Part shown: piece by piece, positions 20,666 to 32,630 of the stretch | Layout of the letters: every line of letters starts with the position of its first letter | How positions within the stretch are numbered: position 1 is the first letter of the stretch | DNA from: Nectonema munidae | Lineage: Eukaryota; Nematomorpha; Nectonematoida; Nectonematidae | Direction: 5' to 3' | DNA: 64,000 nucleotides | NCBI GenBank assembly: GCA_030549495.1 | Contig: JAUIRK010000150.1 | Span: 248,001-312,000 of the forward strand | Position numbers and translations under genes: made by a program | Notes under the pieces: model-generated | The model's database searches: none | What the model saw: only the letters and a program-made list of their open reading frames with translations | Told to the model about the DNA's origin: nothing

Positions 20666-22990
20666 TCAACCTCTATGTAATAATCCACTCCTAGGAAACT
20701 CTCATCGACCCCATGGGGGTCTATATTGACCATGATTTAGATAGAAATTATATGAGATTATATTTTCTTACCTTAGCCATAGTAAAAACAAGAAATTTTT
20801 TAGTTTCCTAGCCAAGATATTACATACACAGTTACACTAGTTGAAAAATTTATGAAAGGAGACCCTTGTAAATGTTTGTTCTGCTTATATGAAGTTTGAA
20901 CTATTCGTAAGTTACTTTGGTTAGATTAGTTTGACATACATGCCGGGAAGGATATTCTTAAGATGGGGGAGAAAGAGAACCATAGTGATATTTTTATTGT
21001 TTACCATCCTATAGTATAGACTTAGTATATTGCCCAAATTGGGTCTATTTTTTTTTACAAATATTGTGAATAATCTTTACATTTTAGATTGGGTTAGATT
21101 ATGTACTATTATGATATAAAAACAAAACAATTTCCTAAAATACAAACCTACAAAGATATTTCCGGCTTTAAATTTTAATTGGAAAATTTAGTGTTTTAAC
21201 ATTCAGAAAGTGTTAAATTATTCATTATTTTGTTTTTAATGAGTTTTGGAAAACGTCCTTTGTAACAGATTTTGATCAAAATCACAAAAGGTTGAATAAG
21301 TGAGACAATCTTAGGCCTAATCCAGATATTCGTGCTTAAAGCGATGTTTTATCAATAATATTTATTAACCTTTATAAACTTTTTAATACATAAAATCACA
21401 AAGAAAAAACGTATTAATAATGCATTTAATGACCAAAAAGATGACGTCATCGATCATTTGGCGAGGACGTAAAATCCAGGGACGTAAAACGTAGGTATAT
21501 TTATTTTTCTGCAAAAATCTCGAAAAGTTGGAGACGGAAGAACCACTGTCATGATTTAAAAGGAGAAAAAAGTTGTAAAAATTGGATTACTTTTTATAAG
21601 AAAAATTGCCATGTGTTTGATTTTGATATATAAATAATAATTACAGAAATATTTTCTTACAAATTAAAAAATGATCAAATTTAAAATGATCTTTTAGATT
21701 GTATTTTATCGCAGGGCATGAAAAGTGGTTCCGGGACATGTCCCGAATTTGATCATTTTGTCCCCCGCATTGACACTTCTGGGACATCCTTATTGTCCCG
21801 ATTTTAGTTACCCATAATAATATTATATTTAACACCTCAAAAAGGTTATTCGTTGAAACTTTGTATGTGATTATAATTCATAGCTGCATCTTTTTCTTGA
21901 GGGACAATCCACCATATCTCAATCTGGATGTTTTACCCTTAGTTGCTTCTTTTTCTCCATATGTTGTGTATAGGTGTGTGTGTGTGTGTGTGTATATAAT
22001 TATTTTCCTTCTGTTTTCTTTATACGCCTTTTAAAATCTTTCTTTATGTTTGTGATAATTATCATTACGTTTTATAATAATATATTGGCCTCGCTGTGTA
22101 TGTAGGTATACATTTATATATATGCTGAGAAATTACAAGAGTGTCCAGCATTTCTAATCTGGCAACCCTACGATTATGTCATTTTGAAAAATATGTTTTC
22201 ATAAATAGAAACTTTTTTATATTGAATAAATTGAAGAATTATATATTTTTTTTATATTGAATAAATTGTTTCAACTTTTGAAAATGATATTAATGATGTC
22301 ATGTTCAGAAATGGCGATATGATTATTGTCTTTCAGTTTTAAATAACGCTAATTAGATCGCAAAACAATGCATCAGAGCTTCTGTACACTGATATTTTTT
22401 ATTTAAGACTTTATTATGAAAACAGCTCAACTTCAGGGATGATCGATCATCCAACTTCACTGTAGTAGTCTTCTTTAGCTGCCATAGTCCCTGACGTCGT
22501 ACACGGTGTGACCATGTGTGATCCAGGCTAGGATTTTCGTGTTGTATGTCAATTTAAAGGTCAACCTGGATTTTACGAATCCTACGTTTTACGTCCGCCG
22601 TTCGGTCCCGTGCCCTACGTAAAACGTAGGTTCTATACAATAAACTCATTCAAATGTATTATTTTAGTTCGAATAAGCTATAAATTAAGAATAAGTTCAT
22701 ACTAATAGTTACTAATGTAAGCAATCAGTGTCGACGAAATCTCCCTATCGAATTTCAATATTACTTCGTTCTCCCGGTAAAATTGCAAATGATAGCAGGT
22801 TTTCACTTGTACTAACACACCTATATTTTTGAGGTAGGGTTGGGATATTAGTCAACCGGACGGAAATTTGGAACACCGAATTTTGGATGAATGAGTGAAA
22901 AAATTGGGAAGGATAATTCCAATGAAAAGAAATATTTATTGTCAGTAGAAACATCAGGGCCGGATACAGTATTACTATTGGCAGTAAGTC
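20666..22990. other. Non-coding stretch with palindromes and a TG microsatellite
   Basis: No gene. It contains the palindrome GACCCCATGGGGGTC near 20709, a cluster of GGGACA motifs with palindrome GGGACATGTCCC near 21744, and a (TG)n run at about 21972-21994. A motif of the form CGTAAAACGTAGG occurs in direct orientation near 21485 and inverted near 22580, and as a near palindrome CCTACGTAAAACGTAGG at about 22613-22629. The last set could mark the ends of an element of about 1.15 kb. Confidence 0.4.
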
Positions 22991-23235
22991 GGGTTCCTAT
23001 GTTTTATTTCCTTAAAAAATGGTATCTGGGTGTGTAAATCAACTCAAAGATGATTTCATAACAAAACATTGTTTTAATTTTAGCTTTCCACTTTAATAGA
23101 AAGTCTACACTTCTAAAGTGAAAGATACAAGAAAATCAAACTGTAAAGAAGGTGAAAAAATCAAGATAAAAAGAGCGAAAAAACATATTTCAAGTTTTGC
23201 AATATTCTCCCTAAAAAAAGTAAAAAGAGGTTGAA

Positions 23236-24246
23236 ATGGAGACAAAATTTGAATATAACAACTTTTTCTGCTTCTCTGGCGTCATCCTATTTCGTTTTGG
23301 CGTAGTATTTATTTTATTATTTTCTCTATTCCTGCTCTTCAATATTTTGGGCTTTACAGCCAATCTTTTTTGCATAATAGCCAGCAAGAGTTTAATCCCA
23401 TTGGACCGTGGATACGTCATTCTTCGCAATTTGTCGACGTTTGGAGTCATAATAAATACCTATAACATCTTAATCTGCATAATGTTGTTTATCGAAGAAA
23501 AAATTTTGTATGATAAAAAGTATTTCTATTTTTGTTTCGTTTACAGATCTTATATAGATATATCGGATGTGCTGAAGATTTCCTTTCGATTTCTCTTCTT
23601 CCTTTTCATCTTTGATAGGTATACCGCTGTTGTGAACGCAACCAATGTTCAAAATTGGAGGAATAGCTGCTTTTTCAAGAACTGCGTCTTTATCTCCATA
23701 TGCGCCTCCGTACTAATCGATTTGCCTTTAAAACTGAGCTACAAAGTCTTAAAAAGGGAGAGCAAGTTGGAAATTGTGCCTTTGCTTCCCATTAAATTTG
23801 TGCAAACTTATGACTACGTGAGAGAAATTTTAATATTTTTCATTCCCTTCTTCTGCATTACGTACTTTTCTTTCAAAATGTTATTGGCAACTTCGAACAG
23901 ATTGAATCAATGCAAAATTTATCCGGTCCAAGAAATCACAACTACAAACCCTCACTGCATCAATAAAAACTACAAAATTTTGAAAAGAAAGAAAATAAAA
24001 CAAGTCATGCTCAACTTATTGATGTATGTCATTCTAATGATTCTTGTTATTCTTCCAAGCTTGATCAAAACACTCATAATGGGTAGTGTAGTCTTGCATC
24101 TAACTTACTTCGAAGCAATTTGTTACAAGACTGTAACTTTGGTGGAGTCCATTTCTTACAGCTTTTTTCCTTACTTTTACAAAATCATTGATAAAAATGT
24201 TAAAAAGAAGCTCAAAAAGTTGTGTCCTTTCAAAAGAATAAAATAG
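23236..24246 (+). CDS. Rhodopsin-like (class A) seven-transmembrane receptor, orphan, single exon
   Basis: An intact 336-residue ORF without introns. Seven hydrophobic segments lie at about residues 18-48, 66-86, 108-127, 146-164, 195-217, 257-281 and 292-316. The DRY motif ends TM3 (residues 127-129), TM1 has G39...N43, TM5 has P204 and TM6 P274. TM7 ends FFPYFY, so NPxxY is reduced to PxxY with F in place of N, followed by a basic juxtamembrane helix (KKKLKKLCPFKRIK). TM6 lacks the usual CWxP. There is no cysteine between TM4 and TM5, so the class-A disulfide to TM3 cannot form as usual. The N-terminus is short and lacks an NxS/T glycosylation site. Layout suggests a plasma-membrane G-protein-coupled receptor, perhaps peptide-receptor-like; the ligand is unknown. 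Intronless structure fits a retrocopy or a lineage-specific expanded family. The start at 23236 is the first ATG of the frame. Confidence 0.75.
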   Translation: METKFEYNNFFCFSGVILFRFGVVFILLFSLFLLFNILGFTANLFCIIASKSLIPLDRGYVILRNLSTFGVIINTYNILICIMLFIEEKILYDKKYFYFCFVYRSYIDISDVLKISFRFLFFLFIFDRYTAVVNATNVQNWRNSCFFKNCVFISICASVLIDLPLKLSYKVLKRESKLEIVPLLPIKFVQTYDYVREILIFFIPFFCITYFSFKMLLATSNRLNQCKIYPVQEITTTNPHCINKNYKILKRKKIKQVMLNLLMYVILMILVILPSLIKTLIMGSVVLHLTYFEAICYKTVTLVESISYSFFPYFYKIIDKNVKKKLKKLCPFKRIK

Positions 24247-24264
24247 TGCTATGTTGATATGATA

Positions 24265-24281
24265 AATAAAGAAAGAATAAA
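24265..24281 (+). promoter_or_regulatory. Polyadenylation signals of the receptor gene
   Basis: Two AATAAA hexamers (24265-24270 and 24276-24281) 18-35 bp after the stop codon. Their closeness to the stop would give a very short 3' UTR. Confidence 0.5.
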
Positions 24282-25734
24282 TGTGTAAAAAAGGTTTTCT
24301 CCTTACTTCACAATGAATACGCACATCTCTGCATTAATTGCAATAACTTTTGTTAGAAGCAACACTTCTACTACAATTATTATTAGCGGCAGGATGTTTG
24401 ACAAACTAATTAACTCATTAGCGCTGATACCTATCTGACCAAATCAATAACAAGCTCACCACGTATTTATTAAATTTACAAAGGGAATACCATAAATTTG
24501 CAGCCATAAGGTGTACTTTTTTGTTAAAAACTCAAGCCTAAATTCACCCCGAGTCTTTTACTCTGGAACATTACATTGGAAAAAGTATTATGGCTATTTG
24601 AATTAATTAACCTAGCTTCGTTTTAATATTTTTTAAATAAAACGTATTGATTCATTACCTAGCTAAAAACTAAATTGATATAACTAATGAACTAATTACG
24701 TTGTCAAGCAAACTTATTTAAATCCTTAAATCCTTGCTTCTATTAGCGCCGTTTTTCTTGATTACAAATATTACACGATTTAGGCAATTTAATCAGTTAT
24801 AAATGAAGGACCTATGAAAGATTATTGCATTCGATAAAATATCAGAAGTGTTAAATACATGGAAGTAAAATATGAAAAAGTACAACGCACTAGAGAGCAC
24901 AAGATCAATATAATTTCATCTAGCCTTTAAATGATACCAAAATTTGCGCTCAATCACACACGTTTCAAATTTTTATAAGTATTGCATTTCCTCTTTGAAA
25001 AAAGGAGAAACGAAGACAGGAAAATGTTGAAGTCAAAAAATCCCAATTTAAAATTTTTGTCTGAAAATCATGATCTTAATCATCATGTAATTTTACAATG
25101 AAAAGTCAAATATTTACCCACTATTTTACGATGCCAGGTATGGAGAGTAAGAGTAAAGCGCAGAACCGTCTGGGAGTAAGACCATTATAATGTCATTATA
25201 ATTATAATTGGCATTGTAATTTTGATAATGTAAATATAACATTAAGTGTTAATAAAATGAAAACAAAGGAGAAGTAAATTTAGATATTAAAGAAAAATTT
25301 GAAATTTAAAAGAAGTGCAGTTACATTTAATTGAAATGTGATTAGTTATTATGATATAATGTAACTAAGCTCTTAAATTTTGCTTGATGATTTTTAAAAC
25401 AATTACAAAATATTTTTTAGGATAAAATGTTGGCATAAAAAATCTCACGGACAAAAACGAACAAAAAAGAAACTTATTATTATTGTATTTTTATAAACAT
25501 TATAACAATTCTATCTTTTTTTTGAATGGCACCCCTATTTTTATTTCAAAAGAAGTATTTGTTGTGTTTGATTTTAGAATTTTTAAAATTTTTTATTGAA
25601 TTTAAAATTTAAAACTTAATTTTACTTTTTAAATAATTTTAAATGCTAAACTCAACAAAAAAAGTCAAAAATTATATCATAAAAAATAAATAAATCATCT
25701 CAATATCCTGTGAAGTCACCTTCAACATCTTTAT
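24282..25734. other. AT-rich non-coding stretch
   Basis: No coding or RNA gene seen. Around 25180-25240 there is a low-complexity block of alternating ATTATAATTATAAT-type sequence. Confidence 0.4.
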
Positions 25735-27115
25735 ATACAATTTTTTTGTAATATATCTGATCGTAGCTTCGGTTGTGCTCATCAGGAAGCAGTTGATCTC
25801 AAGCGTCATATTATTACTAAAGCACATATGGAAAGAGCATCTTTGCTTCTAATGAAGAAATTTCCTGTTCACAAAAATTGCTAAAAATGATCACTATGCA
25901 AAAGCAAAAAACCTTTTGTATTTTGAATGCTGCTTTGGCTGCAAGCTTTCACCACAGTCTTGCTAGTGAAATGAAAACAGGTCCGTTTTCTTTTAGCTTA
26001 AAAGTAAAAATGGCTTAAAAAGAGGAACCCTATTATAGTAAAATTAGACTTTTATTCAAAATTACAAGTATTTGCTCCTTTGGCTCTTCTTGACTCATGA
26101 TACAGAGCGTAAAGGAAGCAAACCATTTGCAATAATTTTTGGATTTGATGATGAAGAAAACACAAATTATAAAGATTAAAATTGAAAGAATTTTGTGTGT
26201 TATGCGATGATAATATGTACAAAGAAATGCTCAAACATATCTCTATCAGATGACTCGCTCTTGAAAAGTCGCCTTCACATATAATATGCATCCACCATTG
26301 AAAAGTTATTGTATTTCTGGAGAAAAAAATAACCTCGGTTCCAGCGTCTTACTTCTATTTTTAAAGATTCATTGGCTCATATTTTTGTTCTATTTCACCA
26401 ATATGCACTACCCCTTTTTTGGCATTAAGTATTTTTCTGCAAAAATAAGAGCCTAGAAGAAAATCGATACTGAAATGTTCTCATTTATTAAAAATTAGAA
26501 TTATAATGATCGTAAGAGCTATTAGTGAAGCAAAGTCTCTCCTATATATTGACTTTGATAAACCGTGTAACTTGCTGCAATTGGACGAAACTCAGGTAGG
26601 ATACATGACAAAACAAAAACTGAATTAGAAGTTGAAGGAGACATTTTTTCTTATCCAAAAATTTTTTTTAAAGCAGCTCAAAGCTTCCACTTCAATGCTT
26701 CTAATTTTACATATGGCAAACTTTGTTGATTTTGGAATTAGAGCAAATGCCTCATTTTTAATGTGGGATTTTTATTGAAAGATTCGCTAATATCTTCAAC
26801 TCTTCCAGCCAAGAAATGGATTTATAACATGATCAATTCAAAGAGTAGCAGCAGCTTCCTAAAATCCCAGCATCCCTCATAAAAGAGGCAACTATTTGTT
26901 ATTTAGATGACGCTAAGTGTGATATCGGAAACATTTTGAGAATTGATACAGTTTGGTCTTTCTTCAGAAAATAAAAGCTTCCTCTTTCATTTAAAAGTAT
27001 GCATGTAATTTTCCTGATGCCCAATAGAAGAACATCTTTTCAGCATGTTTAAAAAAAATAAAACAATTCTAAGATGCTCACTTCAAGAAGCAAAACAAGT
27101 CACATGGTTATATAA
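25735..27115 (+). pseudogene. hAT-like transposase pseudogene (DUF4371-type), heavily decayed
   Basis: The plus strand, in changing frames, shows a BED-type finger tail (CAHQEAVDLKRHIITKAHM), then ILNAALAASFHHSLASEMKT and GPFSFSLKVKM. Much later it shows FHLKVCM followed by EEHLFSMFKKNKTILRCSL, matching the hAT C-terminal dimerisation block (in relatives, NA.AERLFSMVRKNKTD.RSSL). The order and spacing fit a full-length hAT gene of the DUF4371 kind, but stops and frame changes are frequent throughout, so it is an old copy. It differs in subfamily from the TTF-type copy at 8-9.5 kb. Terminal repeats not found. Confidence 0.6.
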
Positions 27116-27465
27116 TAATTAAGAGCACAGTAGTTAATGCGATATATACCATTTAAATCCAAAATTGTTTTCTTTATTTCAGAATAAAATTATATATTTT
27201 TTACTTTGGAAGAAAACTTTATTCGAGAATTTTTTTAAACATTTTAAACGATGTCTATTATTAAAGAGCATTCTTTTACCTACATTTTTGATGAGGTTGT
27301 TACCTATTTGAAAAAATTATAAAAAATTTTTTATAAGCCATTGAACAATATGGACAATTTTCATCTACCAGCAAATATTGTAACATTAAAAAAAAATTAA
27401 AACACAAAAAATTTTTAACAAAAAATAGTTGTAAAAAATTACAAAAGTATATGAAAAACGAAATG
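27116..27465. other. Non-coding stretch
   Basis: AT-rich sequence between the hAT relic and the 3' end of the LINE; nothing recognised. Confidence 0.4.
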
Positions 27466-27544
27466 ATATAACATAACATAAGTTTATTAAGCAATTTAAA
27501 GAGGCTAGCAGCCTATGAGAATTGCATCAAATATAGCGTATTTT

Positions 27545-28645
27545 TCAACGAACGGCAAATCTTTTGTCTTTCCAAATTTCATCGAGTTTTTTTTCAAATT
27601 CTTTCACAGTAATTGAGTTAACAACTTCATTAGGTAAGCCATTCCAGTGATTGTATGCTCTTTGGATTAAGTATCTGCTTCTATACTTACTTTGAAAGGA
27701 TTCAGGTGCAAACTTCAGCAAGTGTGATCTGGAAATTCTCTTCGAATATTCAGGCAAAACTTTCTCATCAATCTTCATATTTCCTTTTACGATATTAAAT
27801 ATTGATATCATTTCATTTCTCAGGCTTCGATAATATAAAGAAGGCAGGTCAATCTTTTGAAGTCTTTCAATATAACATAAATTTTGCATTCCTTTCAAGT
27901 GCTTTGTGAATACTTTTTGAACCTTTTCTATTTTTCTGATGTTGATAATTGATGAACTTCCAAAAATTACATTTGCGTATTCCAGAACAGGTCTGACTAA
28001 AGATTTGTATAAATACAGAGAAATTTCGATTTCAGATAAGATTAAGGTATTGTTCAACATGTGTAGAATAGTGAAGGCTTTCTTGACAACGTGCAATACA
28101 TGATCAGAGAAACAAAACTTTGAATCAACGATTAATCCTAGATCATTATGCTTTTCAACTTGGTTTAGCTTAGTTCCGCCTATATAAAAACTGGCATCCT
28201 CTTTTTTCCCAATTTGAAGGTGATAGCACTTATTTATATTCAACTGCATATCCCATTCTTTACTCCATCTATATATTTTGTATAGATCATTCTGTATATT
28301 CTTCGTACCTTCACCCTTTGAACCCTTGAATAATTTTATATCATCAGCATAAATTTTTATATTTGATTTTAGATCATCACAAATATCATTTATAAACATA
28401 GAGAAAAATACAGGTCCCAATACAGAACCTTGAGGGATTCCACTTATTATTTCTGAAGTTGATGAGCATAATCCATTCAATCGAACAATAAATTTTCTAT
28501 TAAAAATATAGTCCCTGAACCATTCTATAAGGTTTTCTCCTATACCATAAGATTTCAACTTTAACAAGAGTCTTTCATGGGGGACAGTATCAAAAGCCTT
28601 CTGAAAGTCCAAATAAATAATGTTCACAGTTTTACTGATATTCAT
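27545..28645 (-). pseudogene. Reverse transcriptase C-terminal part, CR1-like LINE ORF2
   Basis: A 366-codon open stretch: NIIYLDFQKAFDTVPHERLL (motif A with both aspartates), SGIPQGSVLGPVFFSMFIND (motif B), IKIYADDIKLF (motif C, catalytic YADD intact), WDMQLNINKCYHLQIG and NDLGLIVD, YKSLVRPVLEYANVIFGS, and NHWNGLPNEVVNSITVKEF near the C-terminus. No RNase H domain follows, consistent with CR1. The upstream RT part lies in a different frame (28684-28902). Of the three CR1-like copies in the window this is the best preserved. Confidence 0.88.
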
Positions 28646-28683
28646 TTCAAGGGAAAATTCATTAGAAAATTCAATTAGATTTG

Positions 28684-28902
28684 TTATTGTTGATTTTTTT
28701 GGAAGCCATGCTGTTGCCGCGATATCAAATTGTTTTTATCAAGATGGTCAACAACCTTGTCCTTTATAATCGATTCAAGCACTTTGAAAATTATATTAAT
28801 GACTGATATTGGTCTATAATTAGTAATGAGCTTTTTCTCACCTTTTTTAAAAACCGGTGATACGCAGCTTAATTTCCATGATTCAGGTAGTTTACGCTCC
28901 AC
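28684..28902 (-). pseudogene. Reverse transcriptase N-terminal part, CR1-like LINE ORF2
   Basis: Reads LPESWKLSCVSPVFKKGEKK, then NYRPISVINIIFKVLESIIK and HLDKNNLISRQQHGF, the fingers region before motif A of LINE reverse transcriptases. A frame change separates it from the palm region at 28645. The stretch 28903-29277 between this and the endonuclease ORF still carries linker sequence in other frames (for example SPGIDNISPLFFQKL around 28960-29005). Confidence 0.8.
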
Positions 28903-29277
28903 TAAAGACTTATTATATAAAACTGTTAGAGGCTTCGCTAAAACATTACAGAGTTTTTGAAAAAAAAGCGGTGAAATGTTGTCAATACCAGGTGATTTAG
29001 AAACATCTAGACTTTTGAGCTTATGGTATACTTCGGATATTTCTAGTCATTCTATCAAAGGGTTGTGAAATTAGTTTAACTTCAACGTTTCTAGTCAAAA
29101 GTTTACCTTCTCTTTTATTCATGGAATAAAAGTATTCTTTAAAGGCTTCAGGTAAAAACTCATCTTCAATTATACTACCATTTTCACTCAATATTGTTTC
29201 AATAGCTAAATTATTTTTCTTCCTATTAATATACTTCCATACTTTTTTTGAGTTTTGCTTGTATTCTTTTAAAATTT

Positions 29278-30315
29278 TTACCTCATAATCAATTCTAAGT
29301 TGCCTGGTAAATTTTCTAAGATGATTGCTACATTTTTATATTGTTCAAAACTATTTTTATTGCCATACTTTTTATACAGATTAAATAATCTTTTTTTATT
29401 TTTATAAATAAAAATTGCATCTTTATTCATATACAATTTAAAGGATTTTTTATCCTCTAATTTAGGTACATGAAGCTCAATTTGTTTTTTCAAAAAAGTT
29501 TCAAAAATTGTCGAACTTGTTTCTATATCATTTTTATGTAAAATATTCCAATCTATTTCTTTAAAATTGTTCTCAATAGAAAAATAATCAGCAGAACTGA
29601 ACTTATACTTTGGAACAGCTTTTCGATATTGATGTACCTTTGAGAAAGTAAAAGACACGCAATAATGATCACTTTTTGTAAGATTTGGAAGTATAGTCAA
29701 ACTCTGTATGAGATTTTCATCATTGGTTATTAATAGATCTAACAAACTTTCATTACCACTTGGATCTCTTCTCGTTGGTGCCCGAATAACTTGTGTCAAT
29801 AAACTACTTTGAACGAAGTTTAAAAACCGACTCTCAGGAGAATTATGTGGAGCGTCACACTTATCCCAGTCTATCCTAGGATAATTGAAATCACCTAAAA
29901 TAACTAAATTTCTTGAATTAGAACTATATTTAACTTCACCTATTCTATGAATTATTTTCTCCGTGGTTTTTTCCTTGTCTGCATTAGGGCTTCTATAAAA
30001 ACAACTGAAAGTTGTTACTTGATTATTAAAACACATTCTAATGTTCAAATTTTCAAACAAATCAGTTGAATTAAATGGAAGCATGTATACAGACAAATAG
30101 CTTTTAAAATAACAAATTATACCCCTTCTATTTGTTAAGTTATCACTAGTAAAGTATTCATGATCTATATTATGGAACATTTTGAAGCCATCAATGTTAA
30201 AAAGATTAAGGTTAAAATTTTTTATAACGATTTTTTTTGATAAAAACTCAGTAACAAAAAGTATATCAAAGTTATAAATTTTAATTATTATTTTAATTTC
30301 ATCTATTTTTGACAA
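29278..30315 (-). pseudogene. APE-type endonuclease domain, CR1-like LINE ORF2
   Basis: N-terminal domain of ORF2, which nicks target DNA. Landmarks are FDILFVTEFLS (catalytic glutamate), NRRGIICYFKS, FSCFYRSPNADKE, LVILGDFNYPRIDWD (GDFN), DLLITNDENL and KSDHYCVSFTF (SDH). All core catalytic residues of the exonuclease-endonuclease-phosphatase fold appear present. The piece runs on into the linker (KFSSADYFSIENNFKEIDW) and ends by frame change near 29280. The true ORF2 start may be slightly upstream. Confidence 0.85.
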
Positions 30316-30460
30316 TAATTGATTTGCGTTTGTATAAAAAATCTTTAAGAACTTGTAACTCTTATAATTTAAAAAAGAACCAAAACTATTAGAAGCATTA
30401 ACTAATCTTTTTTCCGAAAATACCTCTTAACAATACTCATACCACAAATAGGATCCCCTT

Positions 30461-30919
30461 TTACAATGAAATGATAATCAGAGTTTTTTCATAAACAATA
30501 CGTAAAGGTCTTCTTGCTTTGGTCTGATCTTTACTTATTTTACCCAATCTCCGACTTTCTTTAACTTTGACATCTTTCAAATTAAGATGTTTCTGAAACA
30601 ATTCCTCAATATATTTTCTATCATCAATTTTAGTACCATCATTGTCTTGAACCTCATCAACACCATGTATGACGTGATTCATAACTCTTCTTTTTTTATC
30701 ATCTTCAACATTTCTTTGTTGGATAAAAGCTTCATTAACAATACTTTTAAAATCAGATGATAAACTTGATGATGCTATAACATTACTATATGTTTGTTTC
30801 ATTTGATCAGAACTATCTTTAATAATGACACTTGTCTTCTCAATATTAGACAACTTTAAATTTATTTCCACAATTTTATTTTCAATTGCTACATTAGTAT
30901 TTTGCTGAGATTTTTCCAT
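30461..30919 (-). pseudogene. ORF1 protein, C-terminal (coiled-coil and RNA-binding) part, CR1-like LINE
   Basis: An open piece of 152 codons. Residues 1-50 are heptad-like and rich in K, E and L (coiled coil likely), followed by HVIHGVDEVQDNDG and LKDVKVKESRRLGKISKDQT, which look like the strand-and-basic-patch region (RRM-like) of LINE ORF1 proteins. It continues from the zinc-finger N-terminus at 31020-31221 through frame changes. ORF1 proteins bind LINE RNA; that role is by family analogy. Confidence 0.65.
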
Positions 30920-31019
30920 ATTTGAAATTTTCTCTTCAAATTTATTAAGTCATTCACTTTGGAAAATTTCTTAGAATTTTCTTTTTCATACTCACTTAAT
31001 AAAGTCTGTGCTGGTTTTT

Positions 31020-31221
31020 CTTCCCTCTACTACATTTATCACAATACCAACGAATGCCTCGACCTTCCCATAATTCTAAAACTCTATATAATTCCTCTTC
31101 AATATTCTGACAAGAATGGCAGTACCAAGCAGCACATGAAGAGCATCTAATCATATCATCTACATTTAAAGAACAAAGACTACATGTCCAATCTTCTACA
31201 ACTTTTTTACCAGATTTTGTT
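31020..31221 (-). pseudogene. ORF1 N-terminal PHD-like zinc finger, CR1-like LINE, split by hAT insertion
   Basis: The minus strand reads ...VVEDWTCSLCSLNVDDMIRC, SSCAAWYCHSCQNIEEELYR and WYCDKCSRGKK: eight zinc-ligand-like positions spaced as a PHD finger (C-x2-C, C-x2-C, C-x2-C, C-x2-C), with Cys where PHD fingers usually carry His. PHD-type fingers in ORF1 are known in invertebrate CR1 elements. The first residues (MKSKTKSGKK) lie on the other side of the hAT insertion, with the start codon at 34475-34473. A frame change after the finger separates it from the coiled-coil part. Confidence 0.7.
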
Positions 31222-31273
31222 CAGGGGCGCACATCCGGGGGGGCAGAAAGGGGAATTGACCTTCGCCCCCCCC

Positions 31274-31411
31274 TATGGGGGTTTGTTTTAAATTTTGGTG
31301 TTGGGTGTTTGGGGGGGGTGGGGGGGGTGGGTGTTTATGGGTTTGGTGTTTTTTGTTGGAGGTTGTTTGTGTGGTTTATATGTTTGGTTGGATGGGTTTG
31401 GGTGGAATTAT
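31274..31411 (+). repeat. C-free G/T-rich tract
   Basis: 138 consecutive bases on the plus strand without a single C, dominated by runs of G and T (for example GGGGGGGGTGGGGGGGGTGG). The strand asymmetry is extreme for the window. The G runs could form a quadruplex. It lies next to the left end of hAT copy 1 and is absent from copy 2. Confidence 0.8.
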
Positions 31412-32630
31412 CATTGAGAATAGTGGAGAAGTTGGTGGGAGACAGGTTTAAAGTGAGCCCCCCCCCCCAATAATTTTATATAAGTAAGAGTTGCTGCTTG
31501 TTTATAAAACATGTATGATGATCGCATAGAAGAAATGCAGACTTTCGAATCAATCAAACATCATGCCAAGCTGCTCTGAAATTCCTATCGAACATATTTT
31601 ACAGACGATGCGTGAGAGCTATATAATAATAATCCATTGCTTCAATATGCACACAATAAGTAAGCAATATTTATCACAGTGTCTCCTCTGTAGTATTTTT
31701 AAGCAAACACATGTTGATGATCCACTAGATTTTCTCATCTTTTGTCACAGTGATTCTATTTCTCTTTCTCTCTCCTCTGTTTTTCTCTTCCGCTTTCTCT
31801 GCTAAAATCAATCATTCACTCAAGCTCTCTTCTTTCATTCAAGCCCTTTTCTCTTGTTAAGCTCTCCTATCTCATTCAGCTTTCTTCTCTCGAGTGACGT
31901 AGCTAGGCTGGGGCATGAGGGGCCGTGCCCACACTCCTATGTACCGCATGGTGCCCCATGCATCTTATGCGATATCAGTTTTTGAAAATTTCTCCAATGA
32001 AAGGGTCAAGAAAGTATAAATAATGTTGCGCAAGTTTTTTGTTTTAAAATTGTGCCCTTCTATCAACTTTTTTTTGACTACACCACTGCTTCTGTCTAAT
32101 TTGCATTTAGAGTTAAATTAAAATAGTTTTCAATCGTTACAATTTTATATCAATGAATATTGTTAGACTCGCGCTAAGAAATTTTTTTCAACAAAAGTCA
32201 CTTAATCTTTATCACTACGTTTGCTACATTTTGTAACATTTGAAAACTTTAATTTTTTCAAGTCAAGAAATTTTTTTAATAGCTATAATTTTATAAGTAA
32301 CACTGTGCATAATCAAATCACTTTTTTAAAGAAAATTTGTTGATTATTATAGTAAAAATATATCGAAACAAAATGTTTAAGTTGTTAAAAATGTACTTAA
32401 TCTATTTGTGACAGCTGTCAGAATTTTATTTGTAGACAGAAATATTTAAAAAAAACGCCATGATTTTCCTTTTTCGTATACTTTGATTTATGTTAGTTTG
32501 GTCCTCGGACATTTCGCCCATTATTTTCATAAGACAGTTCGTCCCATGGACAATTCGCTCCATTATTTTCATAAGACGTCTCATGGACAATTCTAAAAAA
32601 TTAAGAGATAAATTGATTAATTTGAAATAA

